Source: DASYKS01 sp035995205 (GTDB taxonomy: Bacteria > Acidobacteriota > Thermoanaerobaculia > Multivoradales > UBA5704). From it: DNA of 64,000 bases. Location of the stretch: NCBI GenBank assembly GCA_035995205.1, contig DASYKS010000044.1, forward strand, positions 118,733 to 182,732, given 5' to 3'. The notes under the pieces were generated by a model. That model saw only the letters and a program-made list of their open reading frames with translations. It searched no databases and was not told the origin of the DNA. The first letter of the stretch is position 1. The number at the start of each line of letters is the position of its first letter. A program made the position numbers and the translations under genes. Below are positions 53,696 through 61,611 of this stretch, piece by piece.

Positions 53696-54340
53696 ATGGC
53701 GAGGGGAGCTCCCGTGGCAAAAGAGAGCGGCGACCACCAAAAGGGGTGGGACTTCGAGGCGGCGGCGATGCCGTTCGTCGATGCGCTCTACAACACCGCC
53801 TATCGGATGGCGCGCAATTCGGAGGACGCGGAAGACCTGGTGCAAGAGACCTATCTCAAGGCCTACCGCTACTACGACAAGTTCGAGGAAGGCACCAACT
53901 TCAAGGCGTGGCTCTTCAAGATCATGAAGAACACGTTCATCAACAACTATCGGAAAAAGCAGCTCGCGCCCGCGTTCTCGGATTTCGCCGACATCGAGGA
54001 GAGCTTCGAGAGCCAGGTGAGCGAAGAGGTCGCGCGCCAGAATCCGAACCCGGAAGAGGAGCTGCTCGAAGACGTGCTCGACGAGGACGTTCAGCGGGCG
54101 CTCGACAAGTTGCCGCCCGACTATCGGATGGTGGTGATCCTGGCCGATCTCGAAAACTTCTCCTATAAGGAGATCGCTGAGATCCTGGAGGTTCCGGTGG
54201 GCACCGTGATGAGCCGTCTCTACCGCGGCCGGCGCCTGCTCGAAGCCGCGATGCTCGAATTTGCCCATGAACATGGTTATCTGCGCGGCGGCGAGCCGAC
54301 CAAGATGCGCAGCCGACCGAGCCCGGTGCCTTCCAAATGA
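53696..54340 (+). CDS. ECF sigma factor, SigR/SigE-like
   Basis: 214 residues from an ATG 7 bases behind AGG; a GTG at 53714 behind AGGGGAG is an equally good alternative. Region 2: NTAYRMARNSEDAEDLVQ, then ETYLKAYRYYDKFEEGTNFKAW and NTFINNYRKKQ. Region 4: LPPDYRMVVILADLENFSYKEIAEILEVPVGTVMSRLYRGRRLL (core SYKEIAEILEVPVGTVMSRL). Closest in look to redox-responsive SigR-type factors. A zinc-binding anti-sigma gene follows, with a 138-base gap. Confidence 0.9.
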   Translation: MARGAPVAKESGDHQKGWDFEAAAMPFVDALYNTAYRMARNSEDAEDLVQETYLKAYRYYDKFEEGTNFKAWLFKIMKNTFINNYRKKQLAPAFSDFADIEESFESQVSEEVARQNPNPEEELLEDVLDEDVQRALDKLPPDYRMVVILADLENFSYKEIAEILEVPVGTVMSRLYRGRRLLEAAMLEFAHEHGYLRGGEPTKMRSRPSPVPSK

Positions 54341-54478
54341 AGCTGCGTCGAGTTACGCCCCAGTTGCGTTGCGGAATTTCCCGAACACCGCGGGAGTTCT
54401 GGCCGGTAGAATCGAGAAACCGCCGAGCTGACCGTATGCCTTACCCATATCGATCGAACGTTTGCGGAGATAGAGTCG

Positions 54479-54724
54479 ATGGACTGTAAGCGGGTCTGCG
54501 AGGCGATCTATCTATTCGTCGACAACGAGCTGGAGGAAGATCTCCAGGCTCCGTTCCGGGCGCACGTCGAGGATTGTCCCGAGTGCGCGCATCGAGTGGG
54601 CAAGGCCCGCAAGGTGGTGATCCTGGTGCGCGAGCGCTGCATCCGGTGCTGCGCGCCGGACCACCTGCGGTTGAAGATTCTCACCAGTATGCCTCATCGC
54701 CGCCCTGCGGCACGCCCCCTCTAG
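54479..54724 (+). CDS. Zinc-binding anti-sigma factor (RsrA-like)
   Basis: 81 residues. HVEDCPEC supplies the HxxxCxxC zinc knot (H29, C33, C36), with C3 and C7 upstream, and a second Cys group CIRCC near 54-58. In RsrA-type anti-sigmas these thiols release the sigma factor on oxidation; that mechanism is inferred here from the extra cysteines. No membrane helix, so a soluble cytoplasmic regulator. It is in the expected place after its sigma gene. Confidence 0.85.
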   Translation: MDCKRVCEAIYLFVDNELEEDLQAPFRAHVEDCPECAHRVGKARKVVILVRERCIRCCAPDHLRLKILTSMPHRRPAARPL

Positions 54725-54737
54725 GAGGGCTCAAACC

Positions 54738-55208
54738 ATGCGTCCCCTGCAAACACTCTCGCGCTTTCGCGCGGTCTTCACTCTAGGTGTCTTTTTGCTC
54801 GTCGTGTGCAGCGCCTCGCTCCAGGCGCAAGGCTGGCGCCTGTCCGGAATCGGCGGAGAGTCCCTCTCCGAGGCGCAAGTCGGCCAGGGGACCACGGTCG
54901 TGGTGGTCTGGGCCTCGTGGTCGCCGAAGTCGCGCGACATCGTCCAGAGGGTCAACCAGATCGCCGAGCGGTGGTCGGCCAAGGCCCGCGTGGTGACCGT
55001 GTCGTTTCAGGAGGATCGGGCCGCGGTCTCCGGTTTCGTCGCCGGTAAAGGGCTCTCGACGCCGGTTTTCCTCGATCCCGACGGCGCTTTTTCGCGGAAG
55101 TATTCGATCGCCACGCTGCCCGGTCTCCTGGTGCTGAAAGACGGCCAAGTGACCTATCGCGGCAAGCTGCCGGAAGATCCCGACGCGGTGATCGCCCAAG
55201 GGATGTAA
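54738..55208 (+). CDS. Exported thioredoxin-like protein lacking the CxxC
   Basis: 156 residues with a signal peptide (VFTLGVFLLVVCSASLQAQ). The fold follows TlpA/thioredoxin: VVVVWASWSPKSRDIVQRV, then STPVFLDPDGAFSRKYSIATLPGLLVLKDGQV with the cis-Pro. The usual WCxxC is replaced by WSPKS, both cysteines being Ser, so it cannot do dithiol exchange. It may be a chaperone, binding protein or a redox-dead partner. 13 bases after the anti-sigma gene, so likely co-transcribed. Confidence 0.8.
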   Translation: MRPLQTLSRFRAVFTLGVFLLVVCSASLQAQGWRLSGIGGESLSEAQVGQGTTVVVVWASWSPKSRDIVQRVNQIAERWSAKARVVTVSFQEDRAAVSGFVAGKGLSTPVFLDPDGAFSRKYSIATLPGLLVLKDGQVTYRGKLPEDPDAVIAQGM

Positions 55209-55405
55209 TTAGTTGGGTAGGGGCGGGGGATGGTCCGGCTATCGGGTCACCTCGTCCCTCCTGGCTTGCGCCAGCACACGCAGAAATTTTTGCCGGTTGC
55301 GGGTCGCGCAAGCCGCCTGGTACACTCTCGCCCGGTCGCGGACGAGATGCCCGGCCGCAGGATCAACGCCGTCGTTCAAAACGACGGAGGAGGACCCCCG
55401 GCCGG

Positions 55406-56794
55406 ATGGCTTTCCACAGACATCACGCCCTTTCCGTATTGCGCATGGCGGTGCCTGTGGGTCTGGCTCTCGTCGGCTGGACGCTCGCCGTTTCGACAGA
55501 GCGGTTGGAGGCCTATAACCGCTCGCCCTTCCCGGTTTCCAGCGTTCCCGCCTTCCGCGAGAAATTTGCTCCGCGGCTGGCTGCTCCTACCGCCACCTCG
55601 CGGTGGCTCGATCGCGCCCGCGTTCCGGTCGAATACTCGCTGAATCGCGGCGAGACCGTTCCCTCGTTGTTTGCCCGTTTAGGGCTCGAAGGGGCCGAAG
55701 CCGAACAGGCGGTAGCCGCCTTCTCGCGCGATCTCGATCCTCGGCGTCTCCGCGCCGGCAACCGGTTTTCTGCATATTTTGGGCCACGGGCGACCTTGGC
55801 CGGGCTCGACCTCACGCTGTCCGGAGTCGGGCGCCTGGAGATGGCGAAGCAATCGAACGTCTGGCAGGCGCGGTGGCGGGATTTTGCCCGCACCTCCCGG
55901 CTCCGGGTGGTTCGCGGCGCGATCGACGGCGCCTTCGATTCCTCGGTCCAAGCGGCCGGGGGGCCTTCCTCTCTCGCCTACCGGATTGCCGAGATTCTGC
56001 AATGGGACGTCGACTTCGCGCGCGATCTTAAAAAAGGTGACCGATTCGAAGCGCTCTACGAAGAGGTGCTGGTCGACGGCAAGCCGTACGGGGTGCAGAA
56101 GGTGATCGCGGTCGCCTACGAGGGACGCGGTGGCCGGAAAGAGGCGATCCGCTTCGGGCAAGACGGCACTTTTTTCGACGGTGACGGCCAGCCTCTGCGC
56201 AAAATGTTCCTGCGCTCGCCGCTGCGCTACTCGCACATCACCTCGCGCTTCAGCATGCGCCGGTTCCATCCCGTGCTCGGAGTCTTCCGGCCCCATTATG
56301 GGATCGACTACGGCGCGCCGGTCGGCACCCCGGTCCAGGCGACGGCGGGCGGAGTGATCGTCTCGTCGGGCTGGGAGCGGGGGGGCGGCAACGTGGTGAA
56401 GGTTCGCCACGCGGGCGATTACGTGACCGCCTACCTGCACCTCTCGCGCTTCGGCCGCGGCATCCGGCCCGGCACGCGAGTTCGCCAGGGTGACGTCATC
56501 GCCTATACCGGAATGACCGGCCTGGCGACCGGACCGCACCTCGACTATCGCGTCCAGCATCAAGGCCGTTGGATCGACCCTCTCTCGCTCACCAGCGTCC
56601 GCGATCAGGATCTCGCATCCCGTCAGCTCGCGTCGTTCCGCGGTTGGCGGACCGAAGTGCGCCGTGCGTGGGCCTCCGGCCAGGTCGATTCCGTGGCGCG
56701 GTTCGAAGGTTTGGCGGGAGGGCGCCTCGGAGCACCGCAGATCGCGGGCCGACGCGTTCCGGCCGGCGGCTCGACCTCTTCTCTGGCGCGCTGA
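55406..56794 (+). CDS. M23 (LytM-type) peptidoglycan endopeptidase
   Basis: 462 residues with an N-terminal membrane anchor (MAVPVGLALVGWTLAVS; start ATG at 55406, alternative ATG at 55445). Residues about 70-280 resemble the OapA/LysM-like lead-in of envelope M23 proteins. The zinc protease domain near 295-400 has HPVLGVFRPHYGIDYGAP (H..D), HLSRFGRG and GPHLDYRV (HxD/H). It should cleave peptide cross-links in the wall. The 197 bases before it hold no gene. Confidence 0.88.
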   Translation: MAFHRHHALSVLRMAVPVGLALVGWTLAVSTERLEAYNRSPFPVSSVPAFREKFAPRLAAPTATSRWLDRARVPVEYSLNRGETVPSLFARLGLEGAEAEQAVAAFSRDLDPRRLRAGNRFSAYFGPRATLAGLDLTLSGVGRLEMAKQSNVWQARWRDFARTSRLRVVRGAIDGAFDSSVQAAGGPSSLAYRIAEILQWDVDFARDLKKGDRFEALYEEVLVDGKPYGVQKVIAVAYEGRGGRKEAIRFGQDGTFFDGDGQPLRKMFLRSPLRYSHITSRFSMRRFHPVLGVFRPHYGIDYGAPVGTPVQATAGGVIVSSGWERGGGNVVKVRHAGDYVTAYLHLSRFGRGIRPGTRVRQGDVIAYTGMTGLATGPHLDYRVQHQGRWIDPLSLTSVRDQDLASRQLASFRGWRTEVRRAWASGQVDSVARFEGLAGGRLGAPQIAGRRVPAGGSTSSLAR

Positions 56795-56802
56795 CTCGAA
56801 AC

Positions 56803-57786
56803 GTGCACTGCCGCGCCTGGTGCCGCATCGATCTGGCGGGCGGAACGCTCGACATCTGGCCGCTCGGGCTGGCCTTTCCCGGCGCCCGGACCGTGAACGT
56901 CGCGATCGACGTCGCGGTGCGCCTGACACTGATTCCCAGCCCTGACGGGCGGTATCGAATCCGGCAGGGGGGAGGCGAAATTATCGCCTCCTGTGCGGAC
57001 GCTCTCATCGCAGGCGAAGAGTCCGCCTTGTTCGGCGTCTTTGCCGGAGCGCTCGACCTGCCCCCGTTCGAGCTGGATCTCGCGAGCGACTCGCCACGCG
57101 GCGGAGGTTTGGGCGGCAGCTCGGCGATCGGCGTCGCGTTTCTCGCGCTCGCCGAAGAGGTTTTCGATCTTCCTCTCTCCTCGGCTGAAAGCCGGGTTCA
57201 TCTCGCCCGGGATCTCGAAGCCAGGTTAATGGGTTTGCCGACCGGCATTCAGGATCATTACCCGGCACTCTTAGGCGGTGCGCTCGAGATTCTCCATCGC
57301 CCCGGCGGAGAACGGGTCCGACGGCTCGCGGTAGATCTCGATGCGCTCTCCGATCACCTGCTCCTGGTCGACACGGGGGCGAGCCATTTCTCGGCCGGCC
57401 AGAACTGGCAGGTCGTCCGCCGCTTTCTCGAATGGGACGTGAAGGTCTGCTCGGCGTTGGGTGAGATTGCGGCGGTGGCGGAAGCGATGGCTTCGGCCCT
57501 CGAAGCGAACGATTTCGCCACCGCCGGGGGCCTTCTGCGCCGCGAGTGGCAGGCGCGAAGCCGCCTGGCGGAAGGAATCTCGACGCCGAAGATCGAAGAG
57601 CTGCTCGATCGCTCGATGGCCCTCGGCGGTTGGGGAGGCAAGGCATGCGGTGCGGGAGCTGGGGGTTGCGTTGCCCTGCTGGTACCGTCCGAGCGCAAGC
57701 AGGAGATCGCCGCCGAGATGGAGCGGGCGGGAGGACGCGTCGTTCCCGCTCGGGCGGTCGCGGGTCCAATCGAGCTCGAGCAGTAG
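56803..57786 (+). CDS. GHMP-family sugar kinase
   Basis: 327 residues from a GTG at 56803, 8 bases after the M23 stop. GHMP landmarks: N-terminal CRIDLAGGTLDIWPLG (residues 7-22), ATP-loop SPRGGGLGGSSAIGVAF near 100-116, and C-terminal GWGGKACGAGAGGCVALLV near 276-295. The pattern RIDLAGGTLD fits heptose-7-phosphate (HddA-like), fucose or galactose-type kinases; the substrate cannot be fixed. Could supply nucleotide-sugar for envelope polysaccharide. Confidence 0.82.
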   Translation: MHCRAWCRIDLAGGTLDIWPLGLAFPGARTVNVAIDVAVRLTLIPSPDGRYRIRQGGGEIIASCADALIAGEESALFGVFAGALDLPPFELDLASDSPRGGGLGGSSAIGVAFLALAEEVFDLPLSSAESRVHLARDLEARLMGLPTGIQDHYPALLGGALEILHRPGGERVRRLAVDLDALSDHLLLVDTGASHFSAGQNWQVVRRFLEWDVKVCSALGEIAAVAEAMASALEANDFATAGGLLRREWQARSRLAEGISTPKIEELLDRSMALGGWGGKACGAGAGGCVALLVPSERKQEIAAEMERAGGRVVPARAVAGPIELEQ

Positions 57787-57800
57787 GCCAGAAACACGAA

Positions 57801-57830
57801 AGCCGGCGAGACCTCTCGGTCGAGCCGGCT
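57801..57830. terminator. Bidirectional hairpin between convergent genes
   Basis: AGCCGGC and GCCGGCT pair, then a tandem G-A mismatch, then GACC/GGTC with a TCTC loop. It sits between the GHMP kinase stop and the end of the convergent exported-protein gene and can serve both. Confidence 0.65.
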
Positions 57831-57855
57831 CTCGGTCATTTCCAGGAAAGATCGA

Positions 57856-59244
57856 CTACCGGTTGCGAGCCCGTTGCGCCAGGATCTGCTCCGCCTGCTC
57901 GCGCGACATGTTGGCGCCGAGCGCGATGCTCAAGACATCCGTCCAGCCGTCCTCGGTCGATTCGCGATAGAGGATCTTGTCGTCCTGCTCCCAGCTGACG
58001 AGCAAGGAGTCTCCGTGGACCGAAGCGTAGACGCTCGGCACGGCGTCGCCGGTATCCGGCACGGGAAGGTCGACCGTCGTCGTGACGGAGAGGGCGTGGC
58101 CCGGCTTGTCCACCGTCGGCTCGGCCGCCGGGGTTGCCATGACCTCTGTGATCTGGTGGGCGAGGTTCTGTTGGCGCCCCCCACGTCCGCCGCCGATTGC
58201 TCCAGCACCAATATCGATGATCTGAGCGCGGATGTTATCGCCCAGGCGACGAACTTGACCCGGAAGGAGGCGGCTGCCGATGTCGATGATCTGAGCGCGA
58301 ATCGCATCGGCGAGAAAGCCCCGAACGCTCGGATGGAGGCGACTGCCGATGTCGATGATCTGAGCGCGGATCGCGTCGGCCAGAAGCGAGACCGGCGCGG
58401 GGATCCGGGGATAGGTGAGGATCTTCGCTCGTACCCGCGCCGCGATGTCCGAAAGATCGACCGGCAAGACGTCGATCTCCAACGCATTCAGCCGGCCGGA
58501 CTCCGAGTTGACGAAGGTCGCGACAGTCGTCGAACCGTCGTCGCCGATCTGAATCGAGGGTGCGTGGAGGAGGGGACCGGTCGGTACATCCCGGTCTCCG
58601 CCGCCGGTCGCGAGGTCGTCCAACACGAACTGCGGATTCCAACCGAGATAGACGCCGTCGATCAGGATGACCGGCGCGTAGACCGCGCGGTCTTCCGAGC
58701 CGGTGGTCTCCCACCAGACGGTCTCGACGACGGTGCGGTGATGAACCTCGGGCGTGCCGCTCGCACCGGTAAGCTCGAAGGAGTCGTGGCTCACCGCGAT
58801 CCGCGGCGAGCTCTTGAAGCTGTACCGGTCGCCGGAGATCTGCACCACTTCGCTGAATTCGCCGTCCGTCATGCTGGTCAGGTAGAGGACGGAATGGAGC
58901 GGGTTGATCCGGCTCTCCCAGACCAGGAAGATGCTCTTCGAGGACTCCTCGAAGAAGAGGGACGGGGAGCTCTCCACGTCGTTGCCGCCGGTTCCGGGAA
59001 CCAGCAGCCGTTGGGTGACCGGGCCGGCAGCGTCCGGGTGCGTGACGTCCAAAGCGAGCACCACCAAATCGCCCTGCGCTGCCGAGACGCCGGGGAACAG
59101 GTCACGATAGGCCCCGGTCCGCACCCGGTAGAGGTCGCCGTTGGCCCCCAGCGCCACATCGTGCGCTTCGGCGGCGAGCGGTGAAGCGATCGCCAGAGCC
59201 GCGAGGCCGGCAAGTAGAGAATGAGCAAGCTGTCGGATCTTCAT
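57856..59244 (-). CDS. Exported protein with three 23-residue repeats
   Basis: 462 residues with a signal peptide (HSLLAGLAALAIASPLAAEA). The first 290 residues are beta-rich (LVLALDVTHPDAAGPVTQRLL; NPLHSVLYLTSM), reminiscent of propeller proteins. Near residues 285-350 a segment ADAIRAQIIDIGSRL recurs three times (the last as GDNIRAQIIDIGAG) at 23-residue spacing; the DNA repeats at 58214, 58283 and 58352, exactly 69 bases apart. The repeats look amphipathic. No family recognised. It is downstream of a TPR gene and an XRE regulator. Confidence 0.7.
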   Translation of the reverse strand: MKIRQLAHSLLAGLAALAIASPLAAEAHDVALGANGDLYRVRTGAYRDLFPGVSAAQGDLVVLALDVTHPDAAGPVTQRLLVPGTGGNDVESSPSLFFEESSKSIFLVWESRINPLHSVLYLTSMTDGEFSEVVQISGDRYSFKSSPRIAVSHDSFELTGASGTPEVHHRTVVETVWWETTGSEDRAVYAPVILIDGVYLGWNPQFVLDDLATGGGDRDVPTGPLLHAPSIQIGDDGSTTVATFVNSESGRLNALEIDVLPVDLSDIAARVRAKILTYPRIPAPVSLLADAIRAQIIDIGSRLHPSVRGFLADAIRAQIIDIGSRLLPGQVRRLGDNIRAQIIDIGAGAIGGGRGGRQQNLAHQITEVMATPAAEPTVDKPGHALSVTTTVDLPVPDTGDAVPSVYASVHGDSLLVSWEQDDKILYRESTEDGWTDVLSIALGANMSREQAEQILAQRARNR

Positions 59245-59248
59245 CGCC

Positions 59249-60172
59249 TTACGCTTTCAGGTTGATCAGCTTGCGAACGTCGATCGCGAGCAGGAAATCC
59301 GGCAGATACCGGTCGTTCGGGAAGAAACGCTCTTGCAGGGCTCGGAAATGCTCTCTGGCGCCGCGGGTGTCGCGAGCCAGGTTGGCGGCTTCTCCCAGTA
59401 GGTAAAGCGCGTTCTTCGAGATGTCGTTGTCGCCGACGGAATCGGCGATCTTCAAGGCGATGAGGCCGTGACGATAAGCGTGGCGGTAGCGTCCGACTTC
59501 GAGCATGGCGAAACAGAGACCGATCCTGGGATAGCGCTCGAAGCCGCGCGCACCCATGGCGCGCAGAGTGCGGAGCGACTCGTACAGGTCGCGGAAGCCT
59601 TCGGTGAATCGACCTTCGAGAGTCCGGCAATAGCCTAAGTTGTCCAGGATCAACGCGCGATCCAGGCTGTGCTCGGTCGGCATCATCGCGAGCGCCTGTT
59701 CGTATTCGAACCGAGCCTGGTCGAAATAGCTCTCGGCGATCAGGATGTTGCCCAACGTGTTATGAGACGAGGCGATCCAATCCTGGCGCTCGAGGACGGT
59801 CGATCGGTCGAGCGAGATCCGAGCGTAGAACAGTGCCTTCTTGTAGGCCTTTTTCAATTCGTGGGCGCGAGCCAGCCAATACGCGGCCAGCCGGCAGTTC
59901 TCCGGATCGATATTGCGCATCAGAATTTCACGCAACCGGATCAAATCCGCCTCGGCGTTTTTTCCCATCTCGATCTCGACCGCGGCGAGGTTGCAGAAGG
60001 CGCGGTCGATCAACCGCTCCTCGCCGTCCTCGCGGGCTCGAACGAGCGCTTCTTCGAACAGGGTGTGGGCGACTTCGAGGTCGCCTTGATTGAGGGACTT
60101 CAGGCCCCGCTCGCGCAGGAGCTCGTAACTGGCGGGCGTCGTTCCAATCAGATCCATCTTAAGAGACCCCAC
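59249..60172 (-). CDS. TPR-repeat protein
   Basis: 307 residues from a GTG adjoining the XRE stop; an ATG at 60157 is an equal choice. Helical TPR units throughout (GLKSLNQGDLEVAHTLFEEAL, broken as core NQGDLEVAHTLFEEAL; SYFDQARFEYEQALAM; YCRTLEGRFTEGFRDLYESL). No signal peptide, so cytoplasmic. In sequence style it resembles the TPR gene at 8250. Together with the XRE gene it probably forms a regulatory pair acting on the repeat protein downstream, 4 bases away. Confidence 0.8.
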   Translation of the reverse strand: MGSLKMDLIGTTPASYELLRERGLKSLNQGDLEVAHTLFEEALVRAREDGEERLIDRAFCNLAAVEIEMGKNAEADLIRLREILMRNIDPENCRLAAYWLARAHELKKAYKKALFYARISLDRSTVLERQDWIASSHNTLGNILIAESYFDQARFEYEQALAMMPTEHSLDRALILDNLGYCRTLEGRFTEGFRDLYESLRTLRAMGARGFERYPRIGLCFAMLEVGRYRHAYRHGLIALKIADSVGDNDISKNALYLLGEAANLARDTRGAREHFRALQERFFPNDRYLPDFLLAIDVRKLINLKA

Positions 60173-60544
60173 TCACTCACCCGACTCGTCGGCGCGACGT
60201 TCGAGCTGCTCGCGTTTGAAGGCGACGAAATCCTCGACCTCGCGCTGGGCGGCCTCGTCGAGGCTGCTCAAGTCCCGGGCCACGCGCAGAGCGCGGGTCG
60301 AAACCTCGTGGGCCTGGTTGACCTCGTCGAAGAACTCGCCGATCGAGAGCTTGAACTCGGCGACGATGCGGAACAGGGTGTCCAGGCTGACCCGGTACTC
60401 GCCCTTCTCCATGCGCGAGAGGTCGGACTGCTGGATGCCAAGCCGGGAGGAGAGCTCCACCTGCGTGAGCTTGTGGTCGCGGCGGAGCTGCCGGATCTTC
60501 CGGCCGACGAGCTGGACCTGGCGAATCTTTGGCGAAGCGATCAT
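60173..60544 (-). CDS. XRE-family transcriptional regulator
   Basis: 123 residues from the ATG at 60544; longer in-frame readings to 60637 are less likely. The HTH is at about 14-66 (IRQLRRDHKLTQVELSSRLGIQQSDLSRMEKGEYRVSLDTLFRI). A charged helical tail follows. It heads a three-gene minus-strand run and faces a plus-strand ABC permease gene. Confidence 0.88.
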   Translation of the reverse strand: MIASPKIRQVQLVGRKIRQLRRDHKLTQVELSSRLGIQQSDLSRMEKGEYRVSLDTLFRIVAEFKLSIGEFFDEVNQAHEVSTRALRVARDLSSLDEAAQREVEDFVAFKREQLERRADESGE

Positions 60545-60729
60545 GGCGGCTGAATCTCTATTCGAAGCGGCTATGTCAAAATGGCATAGGGGCGTCGGTT
60601 TGGAAGGAAGAATACCGCCGGAATCGCCAGCCGTCAATCGAGCGATTGTCCGGACGGGCCTATAGACTCCGCCGCTGTGATTCGACGGCCCCTCCCCCTG
60701 GATCTGCCTTTAGCGCATGTGGCCCCGCC

Positions 60730-61503
60730 ATGAGCAGCCGCCTCTTCCTGCTCAAGGAGCTGGTCCGGCGCGACGTCAAAGGGCGCTATGCCGGTTCGTT
60801 GTTCGGTCTGGTCTGGTCGTTCGCGCAGCCACTGTGGATGCTGGCGCTGTTCGGATTCGTGTTCTCGTCGATCATGAAGGTGCCGGCGGTCGGAGTGCGC
60901 AACGGCAACTTCGCGATCTTCCTGTTCAGCGGTCTGTTGCCTTGGATGGCGGTCCAGGAGGGGATCCTTCGGACCACCACCTCGGTCACCGACAACTCGA
61001 GCCTGGTCAAGAAGCTCCGCTTTCCGGCCGAGATCCTGGGGCTTGCGGTCGTCCTCGCGGCATTGGTCCACGAGGGGATCGCGACCCTCGTGTTCTTCGC
61101 CGTGGTCGCCTGGACCGGCGAAATCTCCTGGCGCGGCCTGCCGCTGCTGCTGCTCGCGATTCCGTTGCAGATCGCGCTCACCCTGGGAGTGGGGTGGCTG
61201 TTGGCCGCCATCCACGTCTTCTTCCGCGACGTCGCGCAGATCCTGGGCATGGGGCTCACGGCCTGGTTCTATCTGACCCCGATCGTCTATCCGGCGTCTT
61301 TCGTGCCAGAACGGCTTCGTCCTTGGGTCGAGCTCAATCCGTTGACCGGCCTGGTCGGGCTCTATCGCGCCGCGCTCCTGGCCGACTCCCCCCTCCCTTC
61401 GCGGATCGCCCTCGCGTCGCTCGGCCTTTCTGCATGCGGGTTTTTCGCTCTCGGCTGGTGGCTCTTCCGGCGTCTCAAGCCGAGCTTCGTCGACGAGATC
61501 TAG
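60730..61503 (+). CDS. ABC-2 type permease (polysaccharide/O-antigen export type)
   Basis: 257 residues with six membrane helices. Signatures: LVRRDVKGRYAGSLFGLVWSFAQPLWM at the N-terminus and VELNPLTGLVGLYRAALL near the end, as in Wzm/TagG/KpsM permeases. It would move a lipid-linked glycan across the inner membrane together with an ATPase. No ATP-binding gene is adjacent in this window, so its partner lies elsewhere or beyond. Start ATG at 60730. Confidence 0.88.
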   Translation: MSSRLFLLKELVRRDVKGRYAGSLFGLVWSFAQPLWMLALFGFVFSSIMKVPAVGVRNGNFAIFLFSGLLPWMAVQEGILRTTTSVTDNSSLVKKLRFPAEILGLAVVLAALVHEGIATLVFFAVVAWTGEISWRGLPLLLLAIPLQIALTLGVGWLLAAIHVFFRDVAQILGMGLTAWFYLTPIVYPASFVPERLRPWVELNPLTGLVGLYRAALLADSPLPSRIALASLGLSACGFFALGWWLFRRLKPSFVDEI

Positions 61504-61611
61504 AATGCCGGTTCGGTTTCCGGCCCGGATCTTGCTGGTCGAGAGCCGCGACCCATGGAAACGCTGTGGTCCCAATTTGACCTCGAGACAAGATTGACCT
61601 GGAGACAAGAA

